Below are positions 44,333 through 53,350 of a stretch of 57,327 nt of DNA, one piece after another; position 1 is the stretch's first letter, and each line of letters starts with the position of its first letter. This stretch comes from Actinomycetota bacterium (GTDB taxonomy: Bacteria; Actinomycetota; Acidimicrobiia; Spongiisociales; UBA11373). The notes beneath the pieces are model-generated. The model ran no database searches and was not told the origin of the DNA. It worked only from the letters and a program-made list of their open reading frames with translations. The position numbers and the translations under genes were made by a program. The stretch is from NCBI GenBank assembly GCA_016870535.1, contig VGBK01000005.1, positions 1-57,327 of the forward strand, given 5' to 3'.

Positions 44333-45796
44333 TCAACGGCCCGCCAGCAGGCGCAGCAGGCCCCTCCGCAGCCTCATGCCGCCCCGCCGCGGGAACCAGT
44401 AGGCCTCGCGTCGGCGCCGCCAGCGGGGCTCGGTCACCGCCACCAGGTCGCAGAAGCCCTGCACCCCCTCGGCTCCCCCCATGCGTCCCCAGCCGGAGTC
44501 CCCCACCCCGCCGAAGGGCAGCCCCGGAATGCCGTAGTTGACCAGAGCGTCGTTGATGGCCACCGTCCCCGCCCGGAGTCGGGCTGCCACCCGCCTCGCC
44601 GCATCGGGGTCGCCCGACCACACCGAGGCATGCAGGCCATAAGGGGAGTCGTTGGCTCGAGCTACCGCCTCCTCCTCGTTCGCCACCCGCATCACCGGCA
44701 GCACCGGGCCGAAGGTCTCTTCGCGCATCACCGCCATAGAGTGATCCACCCCGAGCAGCACCGTGGGCTCGTAGAAGGACTCCCCCACCCGCCGACCCCC
44801 GGAGAGAAGGATCGCCCCGGCGGCCACCGCCTCCGCCACCTGGGCTTCCACCACCTCCATCTGGCCCGGCCCGAAGACCGGGCCGATCCCGCGAGGCGGC
44901 TGCGCGGAGGCTTCCACCTCGGCCACGGCGCGGCGCAGCGCGGCCAAGAACTCCTCGTACGCCTCCGCCACCACATACACCCTCTCCACCGAGACGCAGG
45001 CCTGGCCGGCGTTGAAGCATCCCCCCCACACCGCCCCGCGTGCCGCCCGGACGGGGTCGGCGTCGCCCAGCACCACCATGGGATGCTTTCCCCCCAACTC
45101 CAGCAGCGTGGGCACCAGGCGGGCCGCCGCCGACGCCGCCACCTCCCGGCCCACCGCCGAGGACCCGGTGAAGGAGAGCACGTCGACCCCGGCACCCACC
45201 AGGGCCCGGCCGGTGGCCGGCCCGCCCTGGACCACCTGCACCAGGCCCTCCGGCAAGCGTGCGGCGTCGACCACCTCGGCCACCAGGGCCCCCGACCGGG
45301 GAGTGGCGCTCGCCGGCTTGAGCACCACGGAACACCCCGCCGCCAGAGCGGTGAGCGCCGGCTGGAAGGACAGGAAGAAGGGGAAGTTCCAGGGCGAGAT
45401 CACCCCGGCCACCCCGCGCGGCCGGTACTCCACCCAGGCTCGCTTGGTGAGCACCGGTTGCGGGCCGACCCGGCGCGGGGCGAGGTGCCGATGGGCGGTG
45501 CGTGCCAGATAGCGGGCTTGCACCGCGGCGGGAAGGACCTCTCCTTCCAGCGCATCGAGGGGCGCCTTCCCCGTCTCGTCGGCAACCACCTCCACGATGT
45601 GGTCCGCCGCCTTCACCAGCGCCCGCTTCACCGCCTGCAGGCCGGCGCGCCGCTCCCCGAGCGTCAGCGACGACCACACCACCTGCGCCGCCCGGGCGGC
45701 GGCCACCGCCGCCACCGCTCGCCCTGCAGCAGCCTCGGCCGCGACGTCCGGCGGCGGGAGGCTCAGACCTCCCGGATCCCTTCGATCGCCATCCAT
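44333..45796 (-). CDS. NAD(P)-dependent aldehyde dehydrogenase
   Basis: GVAGVISPWNFPFFLSFQPALTALAAGCSVVLKPAS, LELGGKHPMVVLGDAD, FNAGQACVSVERVYV. Confidence 0.95.
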   Translation of the reverse strand: MDGDRRDPGGLSLPPPDVAAEAAAGRAVAAVAAARAAQVVWSSLTLGERRAGLQAVKRALVKAADHIVEVVADETGKAPLDALEGEVLPAAVQARYLARTAHRHLAPRRVGPQPVLTKRAWVEYRPRGVAGVISPWNFPFFLSFQPALTALAAGCSVVLKPASATPRSGALVAEVVDAARLPEGLVQVVQGGPATGRALVGAGVDVLSFTGSSAVGREVAASAAARLVPTLLELGGKHPMVVLGDADPVRAARGAVWGGCFNAGQACVSVERVYVVAEAYEEFLAALRRAVAEVEASAQPPRGIGPVFGPGQMEVVEAQVAEAVAAGAILLSGGRRVGESFYEPTVLLGVDHSMAVMREETFGPVLPVMRVANEEEAVARANDSPYGLHASVWSGDPDAARRVAARLRAGTVAINDALVNYGIPGLPFGGVGDSGWGRMGGAEGVQGFCDLVAVTEPRWRRRREAYWFPRRGGMRLRRGLLRLLAGR

Positions 45797-46317
45797 ATCC
45801 CGGCCAAGAGTAGGAGCGCCCCCAGCACTCGCGAGGCCCACACCAGCACCCGGTCGGGCAGCGGACGCCGGGGCAGGAAGCCCAGGGCGATCAGCACCGC
45901 CAGGGCACCGCCCGCCGCCCCCAGGGTGGCGGCCACCCCTTCCCGAGCGCCGCTCGCCACCGCGACCACCAGCACCTCGGGGCCCAGTAGCAGGGGGAAC
46001 GCCACCGGCCACAGCGCCGCCCGCCAGCGCCGCGGCACCGGCTCGTCGGCCGGGCGGGGAACGGCCAGCACCACGCCGGCGGCGACCACGGCGGTGAAGC
46101 CGGCGGCGATGCGGAAAGTCTCGGGAGTGATCTGCAGAGAGCGCAGCAGCGGCCCCGAGGCCGCGGCGAGCCCGACCACCACGCCCAGGGCCAGCAAAAC
46201 GCCGGCCAGGAGCACGAAGGGACGCGCCCGGCGCGCCTCGCCTTCGGGTACCCCGAGCCGCGTCCGCGCCACGTTGAACGCGGCCAGGTAGGCCACCGTC
46301 AGGAGCGCCGCCGTCAT
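45763..46317 (-). CDS. MarC-like integral membrane protein
   Basis: Six-TM, LLRSLQITPETFRIAAGFTAVVAAGVVLAV, FPLLLGPEVLVVAVASGARE. Confidence 0.6.
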   Translation of the reverse strand: MTAALLTVAYLAAFNVARTRLGVPEGEARRARPFVLLAGVLLALGVVVGLAAASGPLLRSLQITPETFRIAAGFTAVVAAGVVLAVPRPADEPVPRRWRAALWPVAFPLLLGPEVLVVAVASGAREGVAATLGAAGGALAVLIALGFLPRRPLPDRVLVWASRVLGALLLLAGIWMAIEGIREV

Positions 46318-47489
46318 CCCGTCACCTCCCTTGCCTGCAGCAGCGGGCGGGCGGCCAGCAGGCCCGACAACACGTGCTGCACGTCGTCCATCTGCACGAA
46401 TCCCCGATAGAACCAGGCTCCCTGCACCAGGCCCGGCCGCGGGTAGGCGGCCGCCTCCAGGGAGGTGGACTGACGCTCCACCATCATCCCGGCGAAGCAG
46501 GCCAGGCGATCCTCGATGTTGGGGAGCAGGTCGCCCATCCGGGACTCATCCTGGGCCAGGTGCCAGAGGGCGCCGATCCCCTCCCCGGCGGTACCCACCC
46601 CGGCGGGAGTGCCCGGCACCCAGCGCAGCAGCAGGTTGATGCCCGTCCCCCGGCGCTGCGCCTCGAAACGCAGCCGTATCCCGAAGTAGCCGGCCAACTG
46701 CCGAGCGTACCCGGCGCGCACCTCGTCCAGATGCCCGGAGCCCACCTCCGCCAGCGCGTAGGCGGCCCAGTGGTCGGGCATCCGGGTCAGGTAGCCCTCA
46801 TCCCGGTCGCGGTGGAGAGCCAGGTAGTCCAGGGTGACCAGTGCCGCCTCCGTCCAGCCTTCGCCGGGGAACTCCCCTTCGAGCAAGGCGAGGGCCCACG
46901 CGGCTTCGCCGGTAGCGAACTTTGCCGGTATCGGGATGGTCCGAGCGGCCACCGGGTCCCAGTAGCCGTGCATGCTGCCGTCGGCCTGCTGCTGCGCCAG
47001 CATGAAGCGGCCCAGACCCCGCAGAACGGCGTCATGCGCCCCGTCCCCCACCGCCTGCCGCCGGAACACCAGGGCGGCGGTGAGCAAGGCATTGGCCCCC
47101 AGTTCCACGTCGTGTCCCGGCGGCCGCCACGCCAGCCAATCGGCGTGAGCGATCAGTTCGTCCAGCATGGAGTCGAGGCCCCGGTTCGCCGCCGCCAGTA
47201 CCGCGGCATCCTCGAAGAAGGTGGCGTACTGGTACAGCGACATGGTGACCCCGGCGTGGCGAACGAAGTTGTACTCGGTGCTCACTTCGTCGCGCCCGCG
47301 GTGGTAGCCGTACAGGTACCGCCCGTCCTCCGACTGGTTGCGGGCGAGCCAGGCAGCGGCCTCGTGGACGGCGGCCTCGGCCTCAGCGGCGGTGACCTCG
47401 GGGCACACCTCGGCCGGCACCACGGCCAGGCGGAGCCCGGCCGCGACCACGGCCAGCAAGGAGAGGTGGAGCAGCAGGCGCCGGCCCAT
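46314..47489 (-). CDS. Secreted alpha/alpha-toroid-like protein of unknown function
   Basis: Signal peptide; repeated helical motifs NQSEDGRYLYGYHRGRDEVSTEYNFVRHAGVTMSLYQYA, QQADGSMHGYWDP, FATGEAAWALALLEGEF. Confidence 0.65.
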   Translation of the reverse strand: MGRRLLLHLSLLAVVAAGLRLAVVPAEVCPEVTAAEAEAAVHEAAAWLARNQSEDGRYLYGYHRGRDEVSTEYNFVRHAGVTMSLYQYATFFEDAAVLAAANRGLDSMLDELIAHADWLAWRPPGHDVELGANALLTAALVFRRQAVGDGAHDAVLRGLGRFMLAQQQADGSMHGYWDPVAARTIPIPAKFATGEAAWALALLEGEFPGEGWTEAALVTLDYLALHRDRDEGYLTRMPDHWAAYALAEVGSGHLDEVRAGYARQLAGYFGIRLRFEAQRRGTGINLLLRWVPGTPAGVGTAGEGIGALWHLAQDESRMGDLLPNIEDRLACFAGMMVERQSTSLEAAAYPRPGLVQGAWFYRGFVQMDDVQHVLSGLLAARPLLQAREVTG

Positions 47490-47512
47490 GGCGGGAGGTT
47501 AGGCGGTGCGGC

Positions 47513-47971
47513 TCAGTCGAGGGGCAGGCGCAGCACCTCCTCGCCGTCGTCGACCTCCCCGGTGGCGGTGAACCCCAGCCTCTCGTAGAAGGGCCGCGGG
47601 CCGCCTTCGCCGGGGACGCAGGAAGTGAGCAGCTCCCGGACGCCCGGCAGGGAGCGGAGCCGGTCGATCACCAGCCTCAGGGCCCGCCACCCATAGCCTC
47701 GCCCCTGGTACTCGCCGGCGATCATCAGGCGCCACAGGTAGTACTCGGCCTTCTCGGGGTCCTCGTAGAGCATCACGAAGCCCACCGGGTCCGAGTCGGC
47801 GTAGATGGCCCGGAACCACGCCTTCGGCTCGAAGTAGGCCTCGGCGATGGACACCGCGTTGGGCGCCACGAAACCATCCTGGCCCGGTCCCACCTGCAGG
47901 CGGCAGACCGCCCGCACCGTGTCCCGGGTGACCTCCCGCAACGTGACCTCGGCCGATCCTTCACCTCTCAC
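47513..47971 (-). CDS. GNAT family N-acetyltransferase
   Basis: LWRLMIAGEYQGRGYGWRALRLVIDRLR acetyl-CoA site; PRPFYERLGFTATGE. Confidence 0.9.
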   Translation of the reverse strand: MRGEGSAEVTLREVTRDTVRAVCRLQVGPGQDGFVAPNAVSIAEAYFEPKAWFRAIYADSDPVGFVMLYEDPEKAEYYLWRLMIAGEYQGRGYGWRALRLVIDRLRSLPGVRELLTSCVPGEGGPRPFYERLGFTATGEVDDGEEVLRLPLD

Positions 47972-48071
47972 GGCACCGGGAGCCTAATGCTGCGGGGATC
48001 CCGGCCCGGGTGACCCGCCCGGGTCCGCGAGAATGGGCGGCGGGGACCGAAGCCGTACCGAGGAGCAGGCA

Positions 48072-48707
48072 ATGGACGAGATGCTGATCACCCCAGAGGT
48101 CGCGGCGAGCTTCACCGACGGGCCGGTGCTGGCTACGGAGTGCAAGGTGGTAGTGGCCAACGCCGTGGCCCACATCCTGCGCGCCGTCGGGGAGGACCCG
48201 CAGCGGGAGGGACTGCGCGACACCCCCTCCCGGGTGGCCCGCATGTACGACGAGATCCTGGCCGGGTACGCCGTCGACCCGGTGGCGCTGCTGAACAACG
48301 CCCTGTTCGATGTGGACTACCCCGAGATGGTGATCGTGGGGGACATCGACTTCTGGAGCATGTGCGAGCACCACCTCCTCCCCATCTTCGGTAAAGCCCA
48401 CGTCGGCTACATCCCTCGCGACAAGGTGGTGGGCCTCTCCAAGATCCCCCGGGTGGTCGACACCTTCGCCCGGCGCCTGCAGGTCCAGGAGCGCATGACC
48501 CGCCAGATCGCCGAGCTGCTACAAGAGCTGGCCAACCCCCTCGGCGTCGGTGTGGTCATCCGGGCTACCCACCTCTGCATGTCGATGCGGGGCACCCAGA
48601 AGGCCAACGCCCACATGCGCACCACCTACCTCACCGGAGCCTTCCTTACCCACCCCGAAACCCGCGCCGAGTTCCTCGGCTCGATAGGGGCCACCACCCG
48701 GGACTGA
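48072..48707 (+). CDS. folE: GTP cyclohydrolase I
   Basis: [54 protein letters not shown]. Confidence 0.97.
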   Translation: MDEMLITPEVAASFTDGPVLATECKVVVANAVAHILRAVGEDPQREGLRDTPSRVARMYDEILAGYAVDPVALLNNALFDVDYPEMVIVGDIDFWSMCEHHLLPIFGKAHVGYIPRDKVVGLSKIPRVVDTFARRLQVQERMTRQIAELLQELANPLGVGVVIRATHLCMSMRGTQKANAHMRTTYLTGAFLTHPETRAEFLGSIGATTRD

Positions 48708-48791
48708 ACCCCGCCCCGCAGCCCGGCAGCGGCGAGCGCGGCCGTGTAGCCTCGCCCATTCAGAGAACCCCCGAGCGGAAGGCAGCCAGAG

Positions 48792-50495
48792 ATGAGGTTC
48801 CGGGTCGCCGTAGAAGCCAGCACCGGGGAGGTCTACCTGCCGGTGGAGGAGCGAGGCCGCCAGCTCCTCGAGGAGCCCCTCCTCAACAAGGGCACGGCCT
48901 TCACCCCTGAAGAACGCGAGAGTCTGGGGCTCGAAGGACTGCTCCCCGCCCGCACCAGCACCATGGAGCAGCACCTGCAGCGGGTGCGGACGCAGTGGGA
49001 GAACAAGCCCACCCCGCTCGAGAAGCACATCTTCATGGCCGCCCTGCACGACCGCAACGAGACCCTCTTCCACCGCTTCATCCTCGAGAACCTCGAGGAA
49101 GCGGTGCCCATCGTTTACACCCCCACGGTGGCCGAAGCCTGCCGCTTCTGGAGCCGCATCTTCCGCCACGCCCGCGGCATCTACCTCACCCCCGCCGACC
49201 GCGGTCACATCGCCCGCGTGCTGCGCCGGCGCGGCATCCGCGAGGCGGCCATCGTGGTGGCCACCGACAACGAGCGCATCCTGGGCATCGGCGACCAGGG
49301 GTGCGGGGGCATGGGAATCCCCATCGGCAAACTGGCGCTCTACAGCGTGGCCGCCGGCATCCACCCCTCCCTCTGCGTCCCCATCTCCCTCGACGTGGGC
49401 ACCGGCAACCAGGCCCTCCTCGCCGACCCGCTCTACCTGGGGTGGCCTCACCCCCGCCTGCGCGGCGAGGAGTACGACGCCTTCATCGAGGAGTTCGTCG
49501 CTGCCGTCAAAGAGGTCTTTCCCGAAGCGGTGCTGCAGTGGGAGGACTTCGCCAACACCACCTCCTTCCGCAACCTCGAGCGGTTCCGCGAGGTGATCCC
49601 TTCCTTCAACGACGACATCGAAGGCACCGCGGCCACCGTCCTCGCCGGGATGCTGGCCACGGGCCGGTTGACCGGGGCGAGCCTGGCCAGCCACGTCTAT
49701 GTGATCCACGGAGCGGGATCCGCCGGCGACGGGATGTTCGACCTGCTGGTCGCCGCCATGGGCCGGGAAGGAGTACCCGCGGCGGAGGCGAAGCGGCGCA
49801 TCCTGGTCCTCGACAGCAAGGGACTCATCCACCAGGGCCGTCGCGACCTGGATCCCCGCAAGGCTCGGCTCGCCGCCGACCGCGACCTGCTGAAGGCCTG
49901 GCGGGCACGGGGCGACACCATCCCCCTGGAGCAGGTGCTGGAGCACAGCGGGGCCACGGTGCTCTTCGGCGTCTGCGGCCGGGCGGGGGCCTTCACCGAG
50001 CCCATGATCCGCACCATGGCGGCGAACACGCCGCACCCCATTGTGATGCCGCTCTCCAATCCCACCGCCAACGCCGAGGCGGTGCCCGAGGACATCCTCC
50101 GGTGGTCCGAGGGACGGGCGATCATCGCCACCGGGAGCCCTTTCCCGGATGTCGTCTTCGAGGGCCGGCGGCACCGCATCGGCCAGGCGAACAACATGCT
50201 GATCTTCCCCGGAGTGGGTCTCGGCATGCTGGTCTCCCGGGCATCCAAGGCCACCCAGGGGATGTTCCTCGCCGCCGCCGACGCCCTCGCCGGGTGCATC
50301 ACCGCCGAGATGGTGGCCGAGGGAACCCTCTATCCGCCCATCACCGCGGCCCGCGAAGTCTCCCGCCGCGTCGCCCACGCCGTGGCCACCCAAGCGTCGG
50401 CCGAAGGCCTGGCCGCCTCCCCATGCATCGACGTCGAGGGCACCATTGCGCAGATGATGTGGTACCCGGCCTACATCCCCTACCGGCCGGCCTGA
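48792..50495 (+). CDS. Malic enzyme (large, MaeA/ME-type), copy 1
   Basis: VPIVYTPTVAEAC, IPIGKLALYSVAAGI, WEDFANTTSF, SFNDDIEGTA, GAGSAGDGMFDLL. Confidence 0.95.
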   Translation: MRFRVAVEASTGEVYLPVEERGRQLLEEPLLNKGTAFTPEERESLGLEGLLPARTSTMEQHLQRVRTQWENKPTPLEKHIFMAALHDRNETLFHRFILENLEEAVPIVYTPTVAEACRFWSRIFRHARGIYLTPADRGHIARVLRRRGIREAAIVVATDNERILGIGDQGCGGMGIPIGKLALYSVAAGIHPSLCVPISLDVGTGNQALLADPLYLGWPHPRLRGEEYDAFIEEFVAAVKEVFPEAVLQWEDFANTTSFRNLERFREVIPSFNDDIEGTAATVLAGMLATGRLTGASLASHVYVIHGAGSAGDGMFDLLVAAMGREGVPAAEAKRRILVLDSKGLIHQGRRDLDPRKARLAADRDLLKAWRARGDTIPLEQVLEHSGATVLFGVCGRAGAFTEPMIRTMAANTPHPIVMPLSNPTANAEAVPEDILRWSEGRAIIATGSPFPDVVFEGRRHRIGQANNMLIFPGVGLGMLVSRASKATQGMFLAAADALAGCITAEMVAEGTLYPPITAAREVSRRVAHAVATQASAEGLAASPCIDVEGTIAQMMWYPAYIPYRPA

Positions 50496-50616
50496 GCCCC
50501 GGCCGGGGGAGGGTTCGGGGCCATTGCCCCGTAACCTTGGGCCTTGGATCCCTACCCGTTGCCGCCGCCGCGGCGTAGCGTGGCTGCCAGCCGGATCCGA
50601 AGAAAGGCGGCTCGCC

Positions 50617-52317
50617 ATGCGGTTCCGTCCGGCCATGGACGCCATCACCGGGGACCTCTACCTGCCCGTGGAGGAGCGGGGAAGCCGGCTGCTCGAGACA
50701 CCCCTGCTAAACAAGGGCACCGCCTTCACCCCCGAGGAGCGTGAGGCGCTCTCGCTGCGCGGACTGCTCCCCGCCTCCACCAGCACCATGGACGCCCAAC
50801 TGGCGCGGGTGCGCAGTCAGTGGGATGCCAAGCCCAGCGCCGTCGAGAAGCACATCTACCTGGCCAGCCTCCACGACCGCAACGAGACCCTGTTCCACCG
50901 CTTCATCCTCGAGAACCTCCAGGAGGCGGTGCCCATCGTCTACACCCCCACGGTGGCCGAAGCCTGCCGCCACTGGAGCCACCTCTTCCGGCAGGCCCGC
51001 GGCATCTACGTGACCCCCGGGGACCGTGGCTCGGTCTCCCGGGCGCTGCGCTGCCGGGGGGTGCGCGAGGCCGCCGTGGTCGTGGTCACCGACAACGAGC
51101 GCATCCTGGGAATCGGCGACCAGGGGTGCGGGGGCATGGGGATCCCCATCGGCAAACTGGCGCTCTACAGCGTGGCCGCCGGCATCCACCCCTCCCTCTG
51201 CGTCCCCATCTCCCTCGACGTGGGCACGAACAACGAAGAGCTGCTGCGGGATCCCCTCTACCTGGGCTGGCGCGCCCCGCGCTTGCGCGGCGAGGCCTAC
51301 TGGTCGCTGGTGGAGGAGTTCGTCATGGCGGTCAAGGAGGTCTTCCCCAATGCCCTGCTGCAATGGGAGGACTTCGCCAACGTCACCTCGTTCCGCGCCC
51401 TGGAGACCTACCGGGAAGTGGTTCCCTCGTTCAACGACGACATCGAGGGCACCGCCGCCATGGTGGTGGGCGGCCTGCTCGCCGCCCTGCGGCGCCTGGG
51501 GGGTCGCCTGGGGGACCAGGTCTACGCCATCCACGGCGGGGGTTCGGCCGGTACGGGCATCTACCGCCAACTCCTGGCCGAGATGGTCGGCGAGGGCTGC
51601 TCGCCGGAGGAGGCGGCCGCCAGGTTGTTCGTCATCGATCAGCAGGGCCTCCTGGTCGAGGGCGACAAGGGCCTCGATGACCGCACGCGGGCCATGGCCG
51701 CCAAGCGAGAGGTGGTGCGGACCTGGCAGGGGCGCGGGGACCGTGTCGGCCTGGAGCAGGTGGTGGCGCATGCCCATCCCACGGTGCTCATCGGAGTCTG
51801 CGCCCGGCCGAACCAATTCACCGAAGCGGCCATCCGAGAGATGGCCTCATACTGCCCGAGCCCCATCGTCATGCCGATGTCCAACCCCACCGCCAACGCC
51901 GAGGCGGTGCCAGAGGACATCCTCCGGTGGTCGCAAGGGCGGGCCATCGTCGCCACCGGCAGTCCCTTCGAAGATGTGGTGCTCGACGGTCGCCGGCACC
52001 GCATCGGGCAGGCCAACAACGTGTTCATCTTCCCCGGCATGGGCCTTGGCGTCCTGGTCTCGAAGGCCACCAGGGTGACTCCGGGCATGTTCGGTGCGGC
52101 CGCCCGGGCCCTGGCCCGCTGCGTCGACGAGGACATGCTCGCCCAGGGAGCGCTGTATCCGCCGATCACCGAGGTTCGCGATGTCTCCCGCCGGGTGGCC
52201 CACGCCGTCGCCGAACGGGCGGTGGCCGACGGGGTGGCCCACCCCGTGGTGGACGTAGAGGCGGTCATCTCCCAGGTCATGTGGTACCCGGCCTACCTCC
52301 CTTACCGCCCCGCCTGA
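50617..52317 (+). CDS. Malic enzyme (large, MaeA/ME-type), copy 2
   Basis: Paralogue of the upstream gene with the same catalytic motifs; GGGSAGTGIYRQLL. Confidence 0.95.
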   Translation: MRFRPAMDAITGDLYLPVEERGSRLLETPLLNKGTAFTPEEREALSLRGLLPASTSTMDAQLARVRSQWDAKPSAVEKHIYLASLHDRNETLFHRFILENLQEAVPIVYTPTVAEACRHWSHLFRQARGIYVTPGDRGSVSRALRCRGVREAAVVVVTDNERILGIGDQGCGGMGIPIGKLALYSVAAGIHPSLCVPISLDVGTNNEELLRDPLYLGWRAPRLRGEAYWSLVEEFVMAVKEVFPNALLQWEDFANVTSFRALETYREVVPSFNDDIEGTAAMVVGGLLAALRRLGGRLGDQVYAIHGGGSAGTGIYRQLLAEMVGEGCSPEEAAARLFVIDQQGLLVEGDKGLDDRTRAMAAKREVVRTWQGRGDRVGLEQVVAHAHPTVLIGVCARPNQFTEAAIREMASYCPSPIVMPMSNPTANAEAVPEDILRWSQGRAIVATGSPFEDVVLDGRRHRIGQANNVFIFPGMGLGVLVSKATRVTPGMFGAAARALARCVDEDMLAQGALYPPITEVRDVSRRVAHAVAERAVADGVAHPVVDVEAVISQVMWYPAYLPYRPA

Positions 52318-52406
52318 GGTGTTCGCCGTGGCGTGCCGGGCTGCGCCGGAGTAACCTCGCGGCAGCGGAGTAAGGGGCCCCCGCAAGGGGTGACCTTGCA
52401 GCAGCG

Positions 52407-52439
52407 AGCCCCCGGCGGCGTGACCCGTCACCGGGGGCT
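52407..52439 (+). terminator. Strong hairpin, possible terminator of malic-enzyme transcript or leader-RNA element
   Basis: AGCCCCCGG ... GTGACCCGTCAC ... CCGGGGGCT followed by TCTGC. Confidence 0.5.
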
Positions 52440-52475
52440 TCTGCATCACCGGAGGAGCCGAGCGCAAGGAAGGGT

Positions 52476-53268
52476 CGTGGGCCGGGGCGAGCCGGGGATC
52501 TGGCGGGCCGCCGCCCGGCCCACCGAGCACGGCGGGTGGGGGTTCACCCTGGAGCCCGTGCTGCTGGGCCTGGCGGTGGCCCCGAGCCGGGCGGGAGGGG
52601 GGTTGGCGGCGGCCGCCTTCGCCGTCTTCCTGGCCCGCCGTCCTCTCCGCCTCCTGGCGGAAGACGTTCGCCGGCGCCGCCACCTCCCCCGCACCCGAGC
52701 GGCGGGAGGGGTGCTGGCAGTCTGCCTCGCCGTCGTCGCCGTTGGGCTGATCGCCGCCGCCCGTCTGGCCGACGGGCCGTTCTGGTGGGCGCTGCTCGCC
52801 GCGGCGCCGGCGGCGGCGTTCCAGGCGGGAGCCGATCTCGCCCGCCGCGGCCGCACCTTTCCCGCCGAAGCGGCGGGGGCCATTGCCATGGGGGCTGCCG
52901 CCCCCGCCATCGCCCTGGCCGCCGGATGGGGGCCGGGCCCGGCGTTCGGCCTCTGGGCGGTGGTGGCGGGGCGAGCCCTCCCTTCCATCCTGCTGGTGCG
53001 CGCCCAGATCCGCCGGGGCCGGGGAGGGTCGGCGGCACCCCTCCCCTGCCACGCCGCCCACCTGGTGGCCGCCGCCGCCCTGAGCGGGTTGGCGGCGGGC
53101 GGGCAGGTGCCCTGGACCGCCGGCGCGGCCGTCGCCGCCCTGTGGGCCGGGGCGTCGGCGGCTTTGGGCCGGCCCCCGGTGCCGGCCCGCACATTGGGCT
53201 GGACCCAGGTGATGGCCGGCCTGCTCTTCGTCGCGGCCACCATCGCCGGTCACCACCTCGGCTGGTGA
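52476..53268 (+). CDS. YwiC-like membrane protein
   Basis: RPTEHGGWGFTLEPVLLGLAVAPS N-terminal motif and multi-TM layout; start at GTG near 52476 preferred over 52333. Confidence 0.7.
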
Positions 53269-53350
53269 GGGCCCGGCCTGCCGTGCCCGGCCGATGCGTC
53301 GGGCCGAAGCGGCACTTCTCCTGCCGGTGCCGGGCCCGGTTCGCCGGCAC

